This document shows positions 17,754-25,793 of a stretch of 64,000 nucleotides of DNA, one piece after another. The notes under the pieces were generated by a model, which saw only the letters and a program-made list of their open reading frames with translations, was not told the DNA's origin and did no database searches. Origin of the DNA: Moraxella sp. K1664 (GTDB taxonomy: Bacteria; Pseudomonadota; Gammaproteobacteria; Pseudomonadales; Moraxellaceae); NCBI RefSeq assembly GCF_039693965.1, contig NZ_CP155576.1, forward strand, positions 682,001-746,000. The letters run 5' to 3'. The position numbers and the translations under genes are program-made. The first letter of the stretch is position 1. Every line of letters begins with the position of its first letter.

Positions 17754-17782
17754 AAAAGCCCCATAGAAATTATGGGGCTTTT
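17754..17782 (+). terminator. Terminator after the repressor unit
   Basis: AAAAGCCCCATA and TATGGGGCTTTT form a 12-base-pair stem with a five-base loop. It separates repressor transcription from the middle gene. Confidence 0.85.
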
Positions 17783-17874
17783 GGTATTCTGATGCTCTAA
17801 GGCGTTCTGATACGGTTGGTACTCGTGGCACTTTGCTCATGTTAGCATACCTGCTTTGCCTGTCAAGAAAAATC

Positions 17875-17903
17875 TTGTAAAATAAGCGATTTTTTGGCAT
17901 AAT
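17875..17903 (+). promoter_or_regulatory. Middle promoter for the Mor/C-like activator
   Basis: TTGTAA (17875-17880), 17 bases, CATAAT (17898-17903), about 55 bases before the GTG start of the activator. It has no copy of the late-promoter element, which agrees with expression before the late genes. Confidence 0.5.
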
Positions 17904-17958
17904 TTCATATAAATAACAGATTTTTTAGTGATTTTTACTACAAAATAGGTAAATTTGA

Positions 17959-18318
17959 GTGAAAAAACAAGGCAAAAGCAGTCAGCAAGGCAGGGCGTTG
18001 TTGCAAGATTTAAAGACGCATACCGAACACTTGCTAAGTGAAGTTAATCTAAGTCCAGACCAAGCTCGCCAAGTCGCCAATGAGCTGATGTTTCAAATTA
18101 GTCAGCAGTGGGGTGGTCAGCTTATCTATATCATCAAGGGCGAAAAGTATCTTGCTGACAAGCGAGATATAGAGATTTATCGTGCATTTAACGGACATAA
18201 TCATGCCGAACTCGCCCAAAAATACGGCTTATCTCTGCCGTACATTTACCGAATTTTAAAAAGAATGAACGAATTAGAACGCACCCAAAATCAATTTGAG
18301 CTATTTGATGCCATATAA
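17959..18318 (+). CDS. Mor/C-family late transcription activator
   Basis: 119 residues, starting at GTG. GGQLIYIIKGEKYLADKRDIEIYRAFNGHNHAELAQKYGLSLPYIYRILKRM is the Mor family core: dimerisation region then helix-turn-helix. In Mu, Mor activates the middle promoter and C the four late promoters; only one family member is visible here. It lies directly upstream of the lysozyme gene, as C does in Mu, so it probably works as C on the four repeated elements. Confidence 0.88.
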   Translation: MKKQGKSSQQGRALLQDLKTHTEHLLSEVNLSPDQARQVANELMFQISQQWGGQLIYIIKGEKYLADKRDIEIYRAFNGHNHAELAQKYGLSLPYIYRILKRMNELERTQNQFELFDAI

Positions 18319-18320
18319 AC

Positions 18321-18365
18321 TTTAAAACAGGTTAAAAGACAGCAAAGTACCATTTATCGCATAAT
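18321..18365 (+). promoter_or_regulatory. Late promoter 1 (Plys equivalent)
   Basis: TTTAAAACAGGTTAAAAGAC at 18321-18340, 19 bases, then CATAAT at 18360-18365. The element contains TTAAAA twice with a 10-base period, one DNA turn, and occupies the place of a -35 box, as expected for an activator site. Confidence 0.75.
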
Positions 18366-18394
18366 CTCCCAAGTATTTTCTTGGGAGATTTTTT
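18363..18394 (+). terminator. Terminator-like hairpin overlapping late promoter 1
   Basis: AATCTCCCAAG (18363-18373) and CTTGGGAGATT (18380-18390) followed by TTTT and the ATG of the lysozyme gene. The late start (about 18372) falls inside the left arm. Readthrough from the activator gene would therefore form the hairpin and stop, while late transcripts could not form it. GGGAG in the right arm is the lysozyme ribosome-binding site. Confidence 0.7.
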
Positions 18395-18943
18395 ATGTCA
18401 AATTTTAAAGTCGCATTAAAGCGTGTGCTAAAACACGAAGGCGGTTATGTCAATGACCCCAAAGACAAAGGCGGTGAGACCAATTATGGTGTTACGATTG
18501 GCACGGCTCGCCAGTTTGGTTATACAGGGTCAATGCGACACATTCCAATGAGCGTGGTAGAAAAAATCTACAAGGCAAGATTTTGGGACGCATTAAACTG
18601 TGATGAATATGCCACAAAATATGGTTTTGCTTTTGCATTTCAATTATTTGATGCAGGGGTTAATCATGGTGTAGGTAACGCCAAACGTATACTCCAACGA
18701 GCCGTAGGCGTGGTTGATGATGGTGTTGTTGGCAAGATTACCAAGCAAGCGATGAATGATAAAGCTCATGCTCTGACCGACTTATTTAACGCCGAGCGTA
18801 TTCATTTTTATACCAAAATTTCTAGCTTTAATCATTTTGGACGTGGCTGGATGAGACGAATGAGCGATAACCTTAAATTTGTCGCCCAAGATAGCCAACC
18901 CAACCTAACCAGTCAAGCTGACCAAGTTACTGAGCTAACCTAA
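18395..18943 (+). CDS. Phage endolysin, GH108 family
   Basis: 182 residues. The N-terminal catalytic domain carries HEGGYVNDPKDKGGETNYGVT, with the family's catalytic Glu in 'EGGY', followed by a peptidoglycan-binding region (LQRAVGVVDDGVVGKITKQA). It cleaves the glycan backbone of murein for host lysis. No signal peptide, so it needs a holin, and the next gene supplies a candidate. It is the first gene under late promoter 1. Confidence 0.92.
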   Translation: MSNFKVALKRVLKHEGGYVNDPKDKGGETNYGVTIGTARQFGYTGSMRHIPMSVVEKIYKARFWDALNCDEYATKYGFAFAFQLFDAGVNHGVGNAKRILQRAVGVVDDGVVGKITKQAMNDKAHALTDLFNAERIHFYTKISSFNHFGRGWMRRMSDNLKFVAQDSQPNLTSQADQVTELT

Positions 18944-18951
18944 GGGGCAAC

Positions 18952-19200
18952 ATGGCAAAGAAAAAGCAAATCACGATGGTGGATAACTGGCAGACTGGTT
19001 ATAAGTGGTTTAGCACATGGGCGTTTGCAATCATTGTCTTTTTAGCGACTGTACCACTACCACCTGAAATCGTGCAATTATTACCACCTGTCATTCAAGA
19101 CAAACTTACCGCCATTGTGGCGGTGTGTGGATTGATTTTGCGGTTTGTCAAACAAGCCAATTCTCATGCGGTTAGGGGGCATCATGACGGACATGATTGA
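18952..19200 (+). CDS. Putative holin
   Basis: 82 residues with hydrophobic segments at about 18-35 and 53-65 and a charged, His-rich tail (HAVRGHHDGHD). The pattern WQTGYKWFSTWAF...PLPPEIVQLLPPVIQDKL...ILRFVKQ resembles DUF7940 phage holins. Directly follows the endolysin gene. Confidence 0.75.
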   Translation: MAKKKQITMVDNWQTGYKWFSTWAFAIIVFLATVPLPPEIVQLLPPVIQDKLTAIVAVCGLILRFVKQANSHAVRGHHDGHD

Positions 19201-19396
19201 TAAAGCCAATGCCGACTACGAACGCTGGCTAAACAGCAAAATCAAACAAGCTCAAGTACCGCCAAATGACACTACCCTTTGCGTGGACTGTGGCAATCCG
19301 ATTGGCGACAAACGCAAACAAGCCATCCCCCATGCGGTGCGGTGTGTTGGTTGTCAATGGCAGTTTGAACGCACGCACGACAGGAGCGGACGATGA
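19184..19396 (+). CDS. DksA/TraR-type zinc-finger protein
   Basis: 70 residues. CVDCGNPIGDKRKQAIPHAVRCVGCQ is the C4 zinc finger of the DksA/TraR family, which acts on RNA polymerase through its secondary channel. Phage members lack most of the coiled coil, as here. The ATG at 19184 (MTDMIDKAN) overlaps the holin gene by 17 bases and is preceded by GGGG. Confidence 0.85.
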   Translation: MTDMIDKANADYERWLNSKIKQAQVPPNDTTLCVDCGNPIGDKRKQAIPHAVRCVGCQWQFERTHDRSGR

Positions 19397-19725
19397 TTTT
19401 TAAATTGGAACTGTATCAGCTTATCACACTTGTGATAACCATTGGTGGTACGTTGTGGGGCGTGGGCAAGGCTTTTTTTAGCCGAGTGGAAAGCTCAATC
19501 AAAGAAAAAGATGAAACTCTTGCTAAGGCTTTATCTGGTCTGGGTAATAAGCTGGATAAAGAATCCGAAGCCATTCGCCAGCTTGACCGTGAGATTTTAA
19601 AATTAAAGGCAGAGTTGCCCCGTGAATATGTCTCAAAAGATGACTTTATTCGCTCGTTTACAGTCGCCCAAGCCAAGATTGATGCGGTGCAAACCACGCT
19701 TACCCATTTGAATAAGGAAAAATGA
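19393..19725 (+). CDS. DUF2730 protein (Mu gp25-like)
   Basis: 110 residues: one N-terminal membrane helix (about 8-26), then a long coiled coil (ESSIKEKDETLAKALSGLGNKLDKESEAIRQLDREILKLKAEL). DUF2730 genes stand at this place in Mu-like phages; the topology suggests a spanin- or lysis-related membrane protein, but function is unproven. Overlaps the previous stop by four bases. Confidence 0.8.
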   Translation: MIFKLELYQLITLVITIGGTLWGVGKAFFSRVESSIKEKDETLAKALSGLGNKLDKESEAIRQLDREILKLKAELPREYVSKDDFIRSFTVAQAKIDAVQTTLTHLNKEK

Positions 19726-20036
19726 TGAGTGTTGATGTTTTAAAAGTTCGCCGTGAGGGTATGCGGTGGTACTTGTTATTAGCCTTGCATAATGCTCGCC
19801 CATTGGGGGCGTTAGACGTGCTTTTGCTTGATGTGGTGCGTAGCATCTATGCAGACGGCACAAGCACAGAGTTACACGCTCAGCTTGATTATCTGCATAG
19901 TCATCACTTTGTGGAGCTGAATAAACGCCCAGACGGTCATTGGCACGCCAAGCTGACCCACATTGGCATTGATGTCGTGGAATATGTGGCGGATTGTCCT
20001 GTGGGCGTGGCTCGTCCGTCAAAATATTGGGTTTAG
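19722..20036 (+). CDS. Mu gp26-like protein
   Basis: 104 residues, a small winged-helix-like protein (RREGMRWYLLLALHNARPLGALDVLLLDVVRSIY...LDYLHSHHFVELNK...LTHIGIDVVEYVADCPVGVARPSKYW). This family lies between gp25 and the small terminase in Mu-like phages. Function unknown; the fold suggests DNA binding. Confidence 0.8.
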   Translation: MMSVDVLKVRREGMRWYLLLALHNARPLGALDVLLLDVVRSIYADGTSTELHAQLDYLHSHHFVELNKRPDGHWHAKLTHIGIDVVEYVADCPVGVARPSKYWV

Positions 20037-20044
20037 GGGGTGTT

Positions 20045-20593
20045 ATGGCTCGTGCCAATGCAGTGAGTAAATTAAGCCCAGAGCATAAAAAACAGCTTGA
20101 TGACCGTTTGTTTTCAAACGGTTTTAACGGCTATGTGGAGCTTGAAACATGGCTTAGAGAGTTGGGCTATGAAATCAGCAAATCGGCTATCCATAGATAT
20201 GGGCAAAAGTTGGAGCGTAAATTATCAGCAATCCAAGCCAGCACCCAAGCGTCCTTGATGATTGCCGAAGCCGTGCCTGATGACGGCGATGCACGCTCGC
20301 AAGCCGTTTTGTCATTGGTTCAGACAGAGATTTTTAATGCGTTGGTTGCCCTACAAGACTTGGACGATGATGAAAGCATTGACCCTGTCAAGCGTTTGTC
20401 AATGATTACCAAAGCAGGGAAAGGCATTAGCGAGATTGTCAAAGCGTCTGTATTACAAAAACAGCACGCCCTAGATGTGAAAGAAAAAGCCGAAAAAACC
20501 GCCAAAGAAGTGCAAGAAATTGTGAAAACAGGCGGACTGTCTGACGAAACTGCTGACCTTATCCGTGCCAAAATTCTGGGGATTGCACCATGA
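20045..20593 (+). CDS. Small terminase-like protein, DUF3486 (Mu gp27)
   Basis: 182 residues. The N-terminus SKLSPEHKKQLDDRLFSNGFNGYVELETWLRELGYEISKSAIHRYGQKLERK is the DUF3486 DNA-binding region of Mu gp27, the likely small terminase subunit. The ATG at 20045 follows GGGGGTG, and an upstream start at 19994 lacks such a site. It overlaps the large terminase gene by four bases. Confidence 0.9.
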   Translation: MARANAVSKLSPEHKKQLDDRLFSNGFNGYVELETWLRELGYEISKSAIHRYGQKLERKLSAIQASTQASLMIAEAVPDDGDARSQAVLSLVQTEIFNALVALQDLDDDESIDPVKRLSMITKAGKGISEIVKASVLQKQHALDVKEKAEKTAKEVQEIVKTGGLSDETADLIRAKILGIAP

Positions 20594-22104
20594 CCGCCCC
20601 TAGCGTGCTTTTGCCCTATCAACAAAAATGGGTTGCCGACCAATCCGAAGTGAAAATCTTTGTCAAATCACGGCGTATCGGTGGTTCGTGGGCAGAAGCT
20701 GGCGAGTCCGCCCTTGAAGCCAGTCGTACCAACGGACAGGATACTTGGTACATTGGCTATACCAAAGACATGGCGATTGAGTTTATCCGAGATGTGGCGG
20801 ACTGGGCGAAGTTTTATAGCCTTGTGGCAAGCGAAGTAGAAGAGCATGAAGAGATTTTTGAAAATGGTGATGAGAAAAAGGCAATCCTTGCCTTTACCAT
20901 TAAATTTGCCAGTGGCTACCGTGTTACCGCCTTATCGTCATCGCCCAGAAACTTGCGTGGTAAGCAGGGGCGTGTCGTTATTGACGAAGCAGGGTTTCAC
21001 GATGACCTAGAAGAGCTGTTAAAGTCTGCCCTTGCCTTGCTGATTTGGGGTGGTTGCGTGCGAGTTATTTCAACGCACAATGGCGTGGATAACCCCTTTA
21101 ATCAGCTTGTAGAAGAGGTCAAGGCAGGTAAATTACCATACAGTTTACACCATTGTACCTTTGATGAAGCCCTAGAACAAGGCTTGTATCAGCGTGTCTG
21201 TTTAAAGCGTGGTATTGAATGGACGGTGGACGGAGAAACCGAATGGGCAGACAAAATCCGTGCGATGTATGCTGACAATGTTGATGAAGAGTTAAATTGT
21301 ATTCCTAAAAATAGCGGTGGGCGGTGGCTATCTCGCCCACTCATTGAGCAAGTCATGTCAGCTGATACACCGATTTTTGTCTATAAACGAGATAATGAGT
21401 TTAACTTGCAAGACGATTTTTATCGTGAAAATGACTGCGTGGACTGGTGCGATGAGCAGTTGGCGGACTTCTTGGCAGAAATCCCCAAAGGCAAAATCTT
21501 TATTGGGGGCGACTATGGACGAAATGGCGACTTAACCGATTATGCGATTGCGGTGCAAACGCCCGATTTAAACCTGCAATGCGTGGGCATGGTGGAGCTT
21601 GAAAATATCCCCTTTACCCAACAAGAACAGGTACTCAACTACATTTGCGACCGTGTAGAAAAACAGCTTGCAGGCGTGGCTTTGGATGCTCGTGGCATTG
21701 GGGCAAGCAATGCCGAAAAAGCCCAACATCGTTATGGCGTGGACACGGTGGAATGTGTCAAATTTAGCCAAAAATGGTATAGCCTAAATATGCCCCCATT
21801 CAAGGCAGGGCTTGAAGATAAGATGCTATTTAACCTACCCAAGCACGAAAATACGCTTTCGGATTTATTGGCATTTGAAATCATTGACGGCATTCCAAAA
21901 TTGCCCAATCGTAAAAACAAAGGGGCAAATGAGCAAGCACGACATGGCGATATGGGTATTGCATTGGTGCTTGCCTATTATGCTTTTAAAAATATTGACA
22001 ATGGTGGGGCGGACATACGCATTCACACCGCCAAACCACGAGTCTCTACCAAGCTATTAAAGGGCTTTGGGATTGGTGGCTTATTTAGGGGATTTAGACG
22101 ATGA
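20590..22104 (+). CDS. Large terminase subunit (Mu gp28-like)
   Basis: 504 residues. An N-terminal packaging ATPase with KSRRIGGSWAEA (Walker A variant) and VVIDEAGFHD (Walker B). A C-terminal RNase H-fold nuclease has GGDYGRNGDLTDYAI and LDARGIGAS acidic motifs. It pumps DNA into proheads and cuts it; in Mu-like phages packaging starts at a pac site near the end and takes flanking host DNA. Confidence 0.93.
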   Translation: MTAPSVLLPYQQKWVADQSEVKIFVKSRRIGGSWAEAGESALEASRTNGQDTWYIGYTKDMAIEFIRDVADWAKFYSLVASEVEEHEEIFENGDEKKAILAFTIKFASGYRVTALSSSPRNLRGKQGRVVIDEAGFHDDLEELLKSALALLIWGGCVRVISTHNGVDNPFNQLVEEVKAGKLPYSLHHCTFDEALEQGLYQRVCLKRGIEWTVDGETEWADKIRAMYADNVDEELNCIPKNSGGRWLSRPLIEQVMSADTPIFVYKRDNEFNLQDDFYRENDCVDWCDEQLADFLAEIPKGKIFIGGDYGRNGDLTDYAIAVQTPDLNLQCVGMVELENIPFTQQEQVLNYICDRVEKQLAGVALDARGIGASNAEKAQHRYGVDTVECVKFSQKWYSLNMPPFKAGLEDKMLFNLPKHENTLSDLLAFEIIDGIPKLPNRKNKGANEQARHGDMGIALVLAYYAFKNIDNGGADIRIHTAKPRVSTKLLKGFGIGGLFRGFRR

Positions 22105-23558
22105 ACGGCTTATATATCGGTAACGAATTTGTGTCATTTAGTGAGTTAAAAAGCAGTACACCGCACTTACGGCAAATCGCCAGTCGTGGCACGGTGTCGG
22201 GGTTTAGTTCGTTAAATAGCGTTCTGCCCAACCCCGACCCTATTTTAAAGAAAATGGGTAAAGACATTCAAGTCTATAAAGAAATTAAAGCCGAAGCAGG
22301 GGTGAAGGGCTGTTTAAGAAGACGAAAAAGTGCGGTTAAGTCTAAGGCGTGGCGGATTGTGCAAGACAAAGCAACGCCAGAGACAACCGAACGCATCAAT
22401 ACTATTTTTAAAAATTTGCCCCTATCTCGGATTATTGGGGCAATGGCGGACGCATCGTTTTATGGTTATCAGCCGTGCGAAATTTCTTGGGCGTATCAGG
22501 ACGGTGCGTGGTTGCCTGTTGATGTACAAGCCATGCCCCCTGATTGGTTCTTTTTTGACAGTGATAACCGCCTACGCTTTAAAGATAAGGACGCAGGGCA
22601 GGACGGCTTAATCGTGCCTGAACGCAAATATCTGTTGCCACGCCAAGACCCCACTTATGAAAATCCTTATGGCGAGCCTGATGCGTCTAGTGTGTTTTGG
22701 GCGACAGTATTTAAACAAGGCGGTCTGGACTTTTGGGTACGGTTTACCGAAAAATACGGTTCGCCGTGGGTCATTGGCAAATACGGCAAAAACTATGACA
22801 TTGAACAACAGCAAATCCTATTGGATAATTTGTCGTCAATGGTACAAGATGCGGTGGCGGTTATCCCTGATAATTCCACGGTTGAGATTATGGAAGCAGG
22901 TGGCAAAAGTGCGTCCAGCGATGCCTTTGAAAAGTTTTTGATGTTTTGCCGTAGTGAAGTTAATATCGCCTTGCTCGGTCAAAACCAATCCACCGAAAGC
23001 GATGCCACACGAGCAAGCAGTACCGCAGGGGCAGAAGTGGCGTTTGAGATTGCCCTTGCTGACTGCGAGATGATTGCCGAGCAGTTGCAAACACTCATCA
23101 ACTGGATTGTGGATTATAACTGGGGTGGGGTCGCCCCACAGTTTGAATTTTTTGAAGACAGTAACGGTGGGCTAGAACAAGCCCAGCGAGATGTGGCACT
23201 GACCCAAGCAGGGGCAAGGTTAAGCCGTCAATATTTTATGCGTGAATATGGTTTGCAAGACGGCGATATTACTGATGTGGGCGTAGGCATGGCAGAACAA
23301 CAATCTTTTGCCGAAGCCAGTCCCAAACCCCAAAGCGATTTTGTGGGTAAAACAGCTGATGAATTGGCAACCCACGCCAATCCCTATCTTGACGAAATGG
23401 TGGGGCGATTAAAGAAAATTGTCAATCAAGCCCAATCTTTTGCCGAATTGCAGGACAATATCGTCAATGCGTTTGATGAGTTAAATGCGGACGAGCTTGT
23501 CAAGGTAATGGAAATTGCGATGACTTTGGCAGAACTCAAAGGGCGGAGTGAGATATGA
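22101..23558 (+). CDS. Portal protein, DUF935 (Mu gp29-like)
   Basis: 485 residues. RRRKSAVKSKAWRI, FYGYQPCEISWAY, KYGSPWVIGKYG and GGKSASSDAFEKFLMFCRSEVNIALLGQNQSTESDATRASSTAGAEV are the DUF935 portal signature. It forms the DNA entry ring of the capsid. Overlaps the large terminase gene by four bases. Confidence 0.93.
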   Translation: MNGLYIGNEFVSFSELKSSTPHLRQIASRGTVSGFSSLNSVLPNPDPILKKMGKDIQVYKEIKAEAGVKGCLRRRKSAVKSKAWRIVQDKATPETTERINTIFKNLPLSRIIGAMADASFYGYQPCEISWAYQDGAWLPVDVQAMPPDWFFFDSDNRLRFKDKDAGQDGLIVPERKYLLPRQDPTYENPYGEPDASSVFWATVFKQGGLDFWVRFTEKYGSPWVIGKYGKNYDIEQQQILLDNLSSMVQDAVAVIPDNSTVEIMEAGGKSASSDAFEKFLMFCRSEVNIALLGQNQSTESDATRASSTAGAEVAFEIALADCEMIAEQLQTLINWIVDYNWGGVAPQFEFFEDSNGGLEQAQRDVALTQAGARLSRQYFMREYGLQDGDITDVGVGMAEQQSFAEASPKPQSDFVGKTADELATHANPYLDEMVGRLKKIVNQAQSFAELQDNIVNAFDELNADELVKVMEIAMTLAELKGRSEI

Positions 23559-23650
23559 AATTACATCTAATTTTAACCGCATATTTGTTATGCAATGCGT
23601 TTTGCTCAATCTATAGCGAGCCTGCTCATCATGCGTTGATGTATCTCTAA
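23555..23650 (+). CDS. Tiny hydrophobic prophage peptide
   Basis: A 31-codon frame (MKLHLILTAYLLCNAFCSIYSEPAHHALMYL, shown in pieces: a hydrophobic signal-like half then a polar tail). GGAG lies seven bases upstream and the ATG overlaps the portal stop (ATGA), so it is placed to be translated by coupling. It could be a small lipoprotein-like or regulatory peptide, or only a spacer. Confidence 0.45.
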   Translation: MKLHLILTAYLLCNAFCSIYSEPAHHALMYL

Positions 23651-23659
23651 GGTGGTAAA

Positions 23660-24886
23660 ATGACTAAAATCTCAGGACAACGTCTGCCCTTTCAAGAGCA
23701 AATTGACTTTTTACGACAAAAGGTGCGTATCCCCACTGAACGTTATGACGAGCTGACATCACAACAGCACGATAAAGCCTTTACAGTCGCAGGGGCAATG
23801 AAAGCCGACCTGCTTGCCGACCTACACAATGCCGTACAAAAGGCGGTGGCGGACGGTCAAGCATTCCACGAATTTCAAGCCCAGTTTGATGACATTTTGG
23901 CAAAAAAAGGTTGGCTGAACGACAAAGACAAAGATTATAAGGCGTGGCGAGCCAAAGTCATCTACGCCACCAATCTTAGAACCAGTCATATGGCAGGACG
24001 GTATAAACAGATGAGAGACCCCGATGTATTAAAATCTCGTCCGTATTGGCGATACAGACACAACACGGTGGAAAATCCTCGTCATCAGCATAAAGCGTGG
24101 GACGGCTTGGTGTTACCTGCTGATAGCCCTTTTTGGCAGATCAATTATCCACCAAACGGCTGGGGTTGCTGTTGTACGGTGGAAGCGATTAACGAGCGAC
24201 AGCTTAGGGCAATGGGCAAAACCAAGCCTGATGAATTGCCCAGTAATTATGTTGATAATTTAGGACATAGTTTTGATGGGGTGGCAGGGGCGAGCTGGTT
24301 TCCTGATTTGAATAAATACCCCTATGAAGTTGCCAAATCCTTTGTGGCGGATAATATGAAAGACGGTGTGTTTTTGCGTTGGCTTGGCAGGATTGAAACT
24401 CAGCTTGACGAATACAAAAAAGACACGCCTGATTATGACAAACTACCCAAGCAAGAACGCATTGACGGCTTTCGTAAGTTGGATAATGGCGAACGCTTTC
24501 CTGTGGCGGTGCTAAGCCCAGAGCAAAAGGAAATGTTGGGGGTCAGCACGCAGGTCATTGTGTTTAATGAAAATGATGCCCTAAAACAAGCCATTAGCCG
24601 AGACGGTAACACAGGCTTTGAGCCAACTGCCTATTATTATGTGCAACACTTGCTTGCCAATGCGGTGCTGGTGGTGCGTGAATACGATAAAAATGCAGGG
24701 AAATATCGTCAGCAGACGACTTGGATTGAAGGGTTGAACGAAGATGGTAAACGCTATTTGGCAATTATTCACCAAACAGGCGACAATAAAGAAGTGTATC
24801 TAAAATCTTACCGATTAGATAACACAAAAGTAGAGAAACTAAAAAGTAAAGGTATGGTGCTATTTGAACGACCAGAACCTGAGTAA
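23660..24886 (+). CDS. Head morphogenesis protein (Mu gpF-like) with C-terminal PBECR-like nuclease domain
   Basis: 408 residues. Residues 1-215 are the Mu gpF-like domain, ending in YATNLRTSHMAGRYKQM...PYWRYRHNTVENPRHQHKAWDGLVLPADSPFWQINYPPNGWGCCCTVEAIN. The remaining 150 residues (RKLDNGERFPVAVLSPEQKEMLG ... YYYVQHLLANAVLVVREYDK ... KEVYLKSYRLDN) resemble the PBECR2 (barnase/EndoU/colicin/RelE-like) domain often fused to this protein in phages. The fold assignment of the C-terminal part is by eye. Confidence 0.85.
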   Translation: MTKISGQRLPFQEQIDFLRQKVRIPTERYDELTSQQHDKAFTVAGAMKADLLADLHNAVQKAVADGQAFHEFQAQFDDILAKKGWLNDKDKDYKAWRAKVIYATNLRTSHMAGRYKQMRDPDVLKSRPYWRYRHNTVENPRHQHKAWDGLVLPADSPFWQINYPPNGWGCCCTVEAINERQLRAMGKTKPDELPSNYVDNLGHSFDGVAGASWFPDLNKYPYEVAKSFVADNMKDGVFLRWLGRIETQLDEYKKDTPDYDKLPKQERIDGFRKLDNGERFPVAVLSPEQKEMLGVSTQVIVFNENDALKQAISRDGNTGFEPTAYYYVQHLLANAVLVVREYDKNAGKYRQQTTWIEGLNEDGKRYLAIIHQTGDNKEVYLKSYRLDNTKVEKLKSKGMVLFERPEPE

Positions 24887-24892
24887 AAATAT

Positions 24893-25000
24893 AGCCAGAA
24901 GGACACTACCCAATCCTTTACCTAAAAGGCACTACTTGCAAGACGGTAAAACCGCCACAGGGGTGCGGTAGAATTCAACCCACCTCAGCTGGCTATGTCC
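24893..25000 (+). other. Structured RNA candidate between the F and G genes
   Basis: ATAGCCAG (from about 24893) and CTGGCTAT (about 24993-25000) can close a domain of about 108 bases. It contains CCTTT/AAAGG, CGGT/ACCG and GGGT/ACCC stems. There is no open frame in these 148 bases between two adjacent head genes that are normally tightly packed. I recognise no known RNA family. Confidence 0.4.
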
Positions 25001-25034
25001 TACTGTATCACAACCACACGAAAAGGTCAAGCAA

Positions 25035-25547
25035 ATGCTCTTACAATTTGAACTGACAACCCCCAATAATGGCTTGCCCCAAATCATTGATGTGTTGGAC
25101 GGCGGTGGACAGCAAGCCCTACTTAAAGACATCGGCGAACATCTTACCAACACCACCACCGACCGCTTTCGTACTTCCACCGACCCCAATGGCAACCGCT
25201 GGCAAGCCAACAGCTCAGTTACGCTATGGCGTGGGCTTGGTGATGCCCATTTTAATAAAAACGGCACGGTCAATAAAAAGGGCAAAAACCGCTTTAATAG
25301 CAAAAAGCCCCTTGTCGGCTTTGGGCAAACAGGTGGCACACTAAGAGACAGCATTCACTATCAGCTTGGTAATGGCGAAGTATTTGTCGGCTCAAATCTC
25401 ATCTATGCCCCCATGATGCACTTTGGTGGGGCAAAATCCCAATTTCCACATTTGTGGGGCAACATTCCTGCTCGTCCGTTTTTGGGCGTGTCGGTCGCCG
25501 ATGAGGCTGAAATTACGGAGATTGTCAAAGACCATTTAAACCTATAA
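25035..25547 (+). CDS. Phage virion morphogenesis protein (Mu gpG-like)
   Basis: 170 residues. DRFRTSTDPNGNRWQANSSVTL...GTLRDSIHYQLGNGEVFVGSNLIYAPMMHFG...IPARPFLGVS is the signature of the gpG family, which acts in tail completion and joining to heads. It lies between the F protein and the protease/scaffold gene, as in Mu. Confidence 0.9.
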   Translation: MLLQFELTTPNNGLPQIIDVLDGGGQQALLKDIGEHLTNTTTDRFRTSTDPNGNRWQANSSVTLWRGLGDAHFNKNGTVNKKGKNRFNSKKPLVGFGQTGGTLRDSIHYQLGNGEVFVGSNLIYAPMMHFGGAKSQFPHLWGNIPARPFLGVSVADEAEITEIVKDHLNL

Positions 25548-25717
25548 CCAAAAAACCGTCAAAACGGGGGTTTTAAGCGTTTTAAAATGCCAAATGGTAC
25601 ATTTGCCCCACTTTATCCCAAAACACGCCAAAAAGGGCTTTATAAATGCGTGTAAATCTATCGGCACACCCAACTCATCACACGCATTTTAAACCCAATC
25701 AAACCCCACCAAAAAAC

Positions 25718-25761
25718 TTTAAAACAAGTTAAAAGACCGCCCCAAAAATCTTTGTCATACT
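25718..25761 (+). promoter_or_regulatory. Late promoter 2 (PI equivalent)
   Basis: TTTAAAACAAGTTAAAAGAC at 25718-25737, 18 bases, then CATACT at 25756-25761. One mismatch to the element of promoter 1. It precedes the protease/scaffold gene, the place of PI in Mu. Confidence 0.75.
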
Positions 25762-25763
25762 AT

Positions 25764-25793
25764 GCCCAACTTTTTCACTAAGTTGGGTTTTTT
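25764..25793 (+). terminator. Terminator-like hairpin overlapping late promoter 2
   Basis: CCCAACTT (25765-25772) and AAGTTGGG (25780-25787) followed by TTTTTT and ATG. The predicted late start (about 25768) lies in the left arm, so only readthrough transcripts from upstream can form the stem. Confidence 0.65.
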
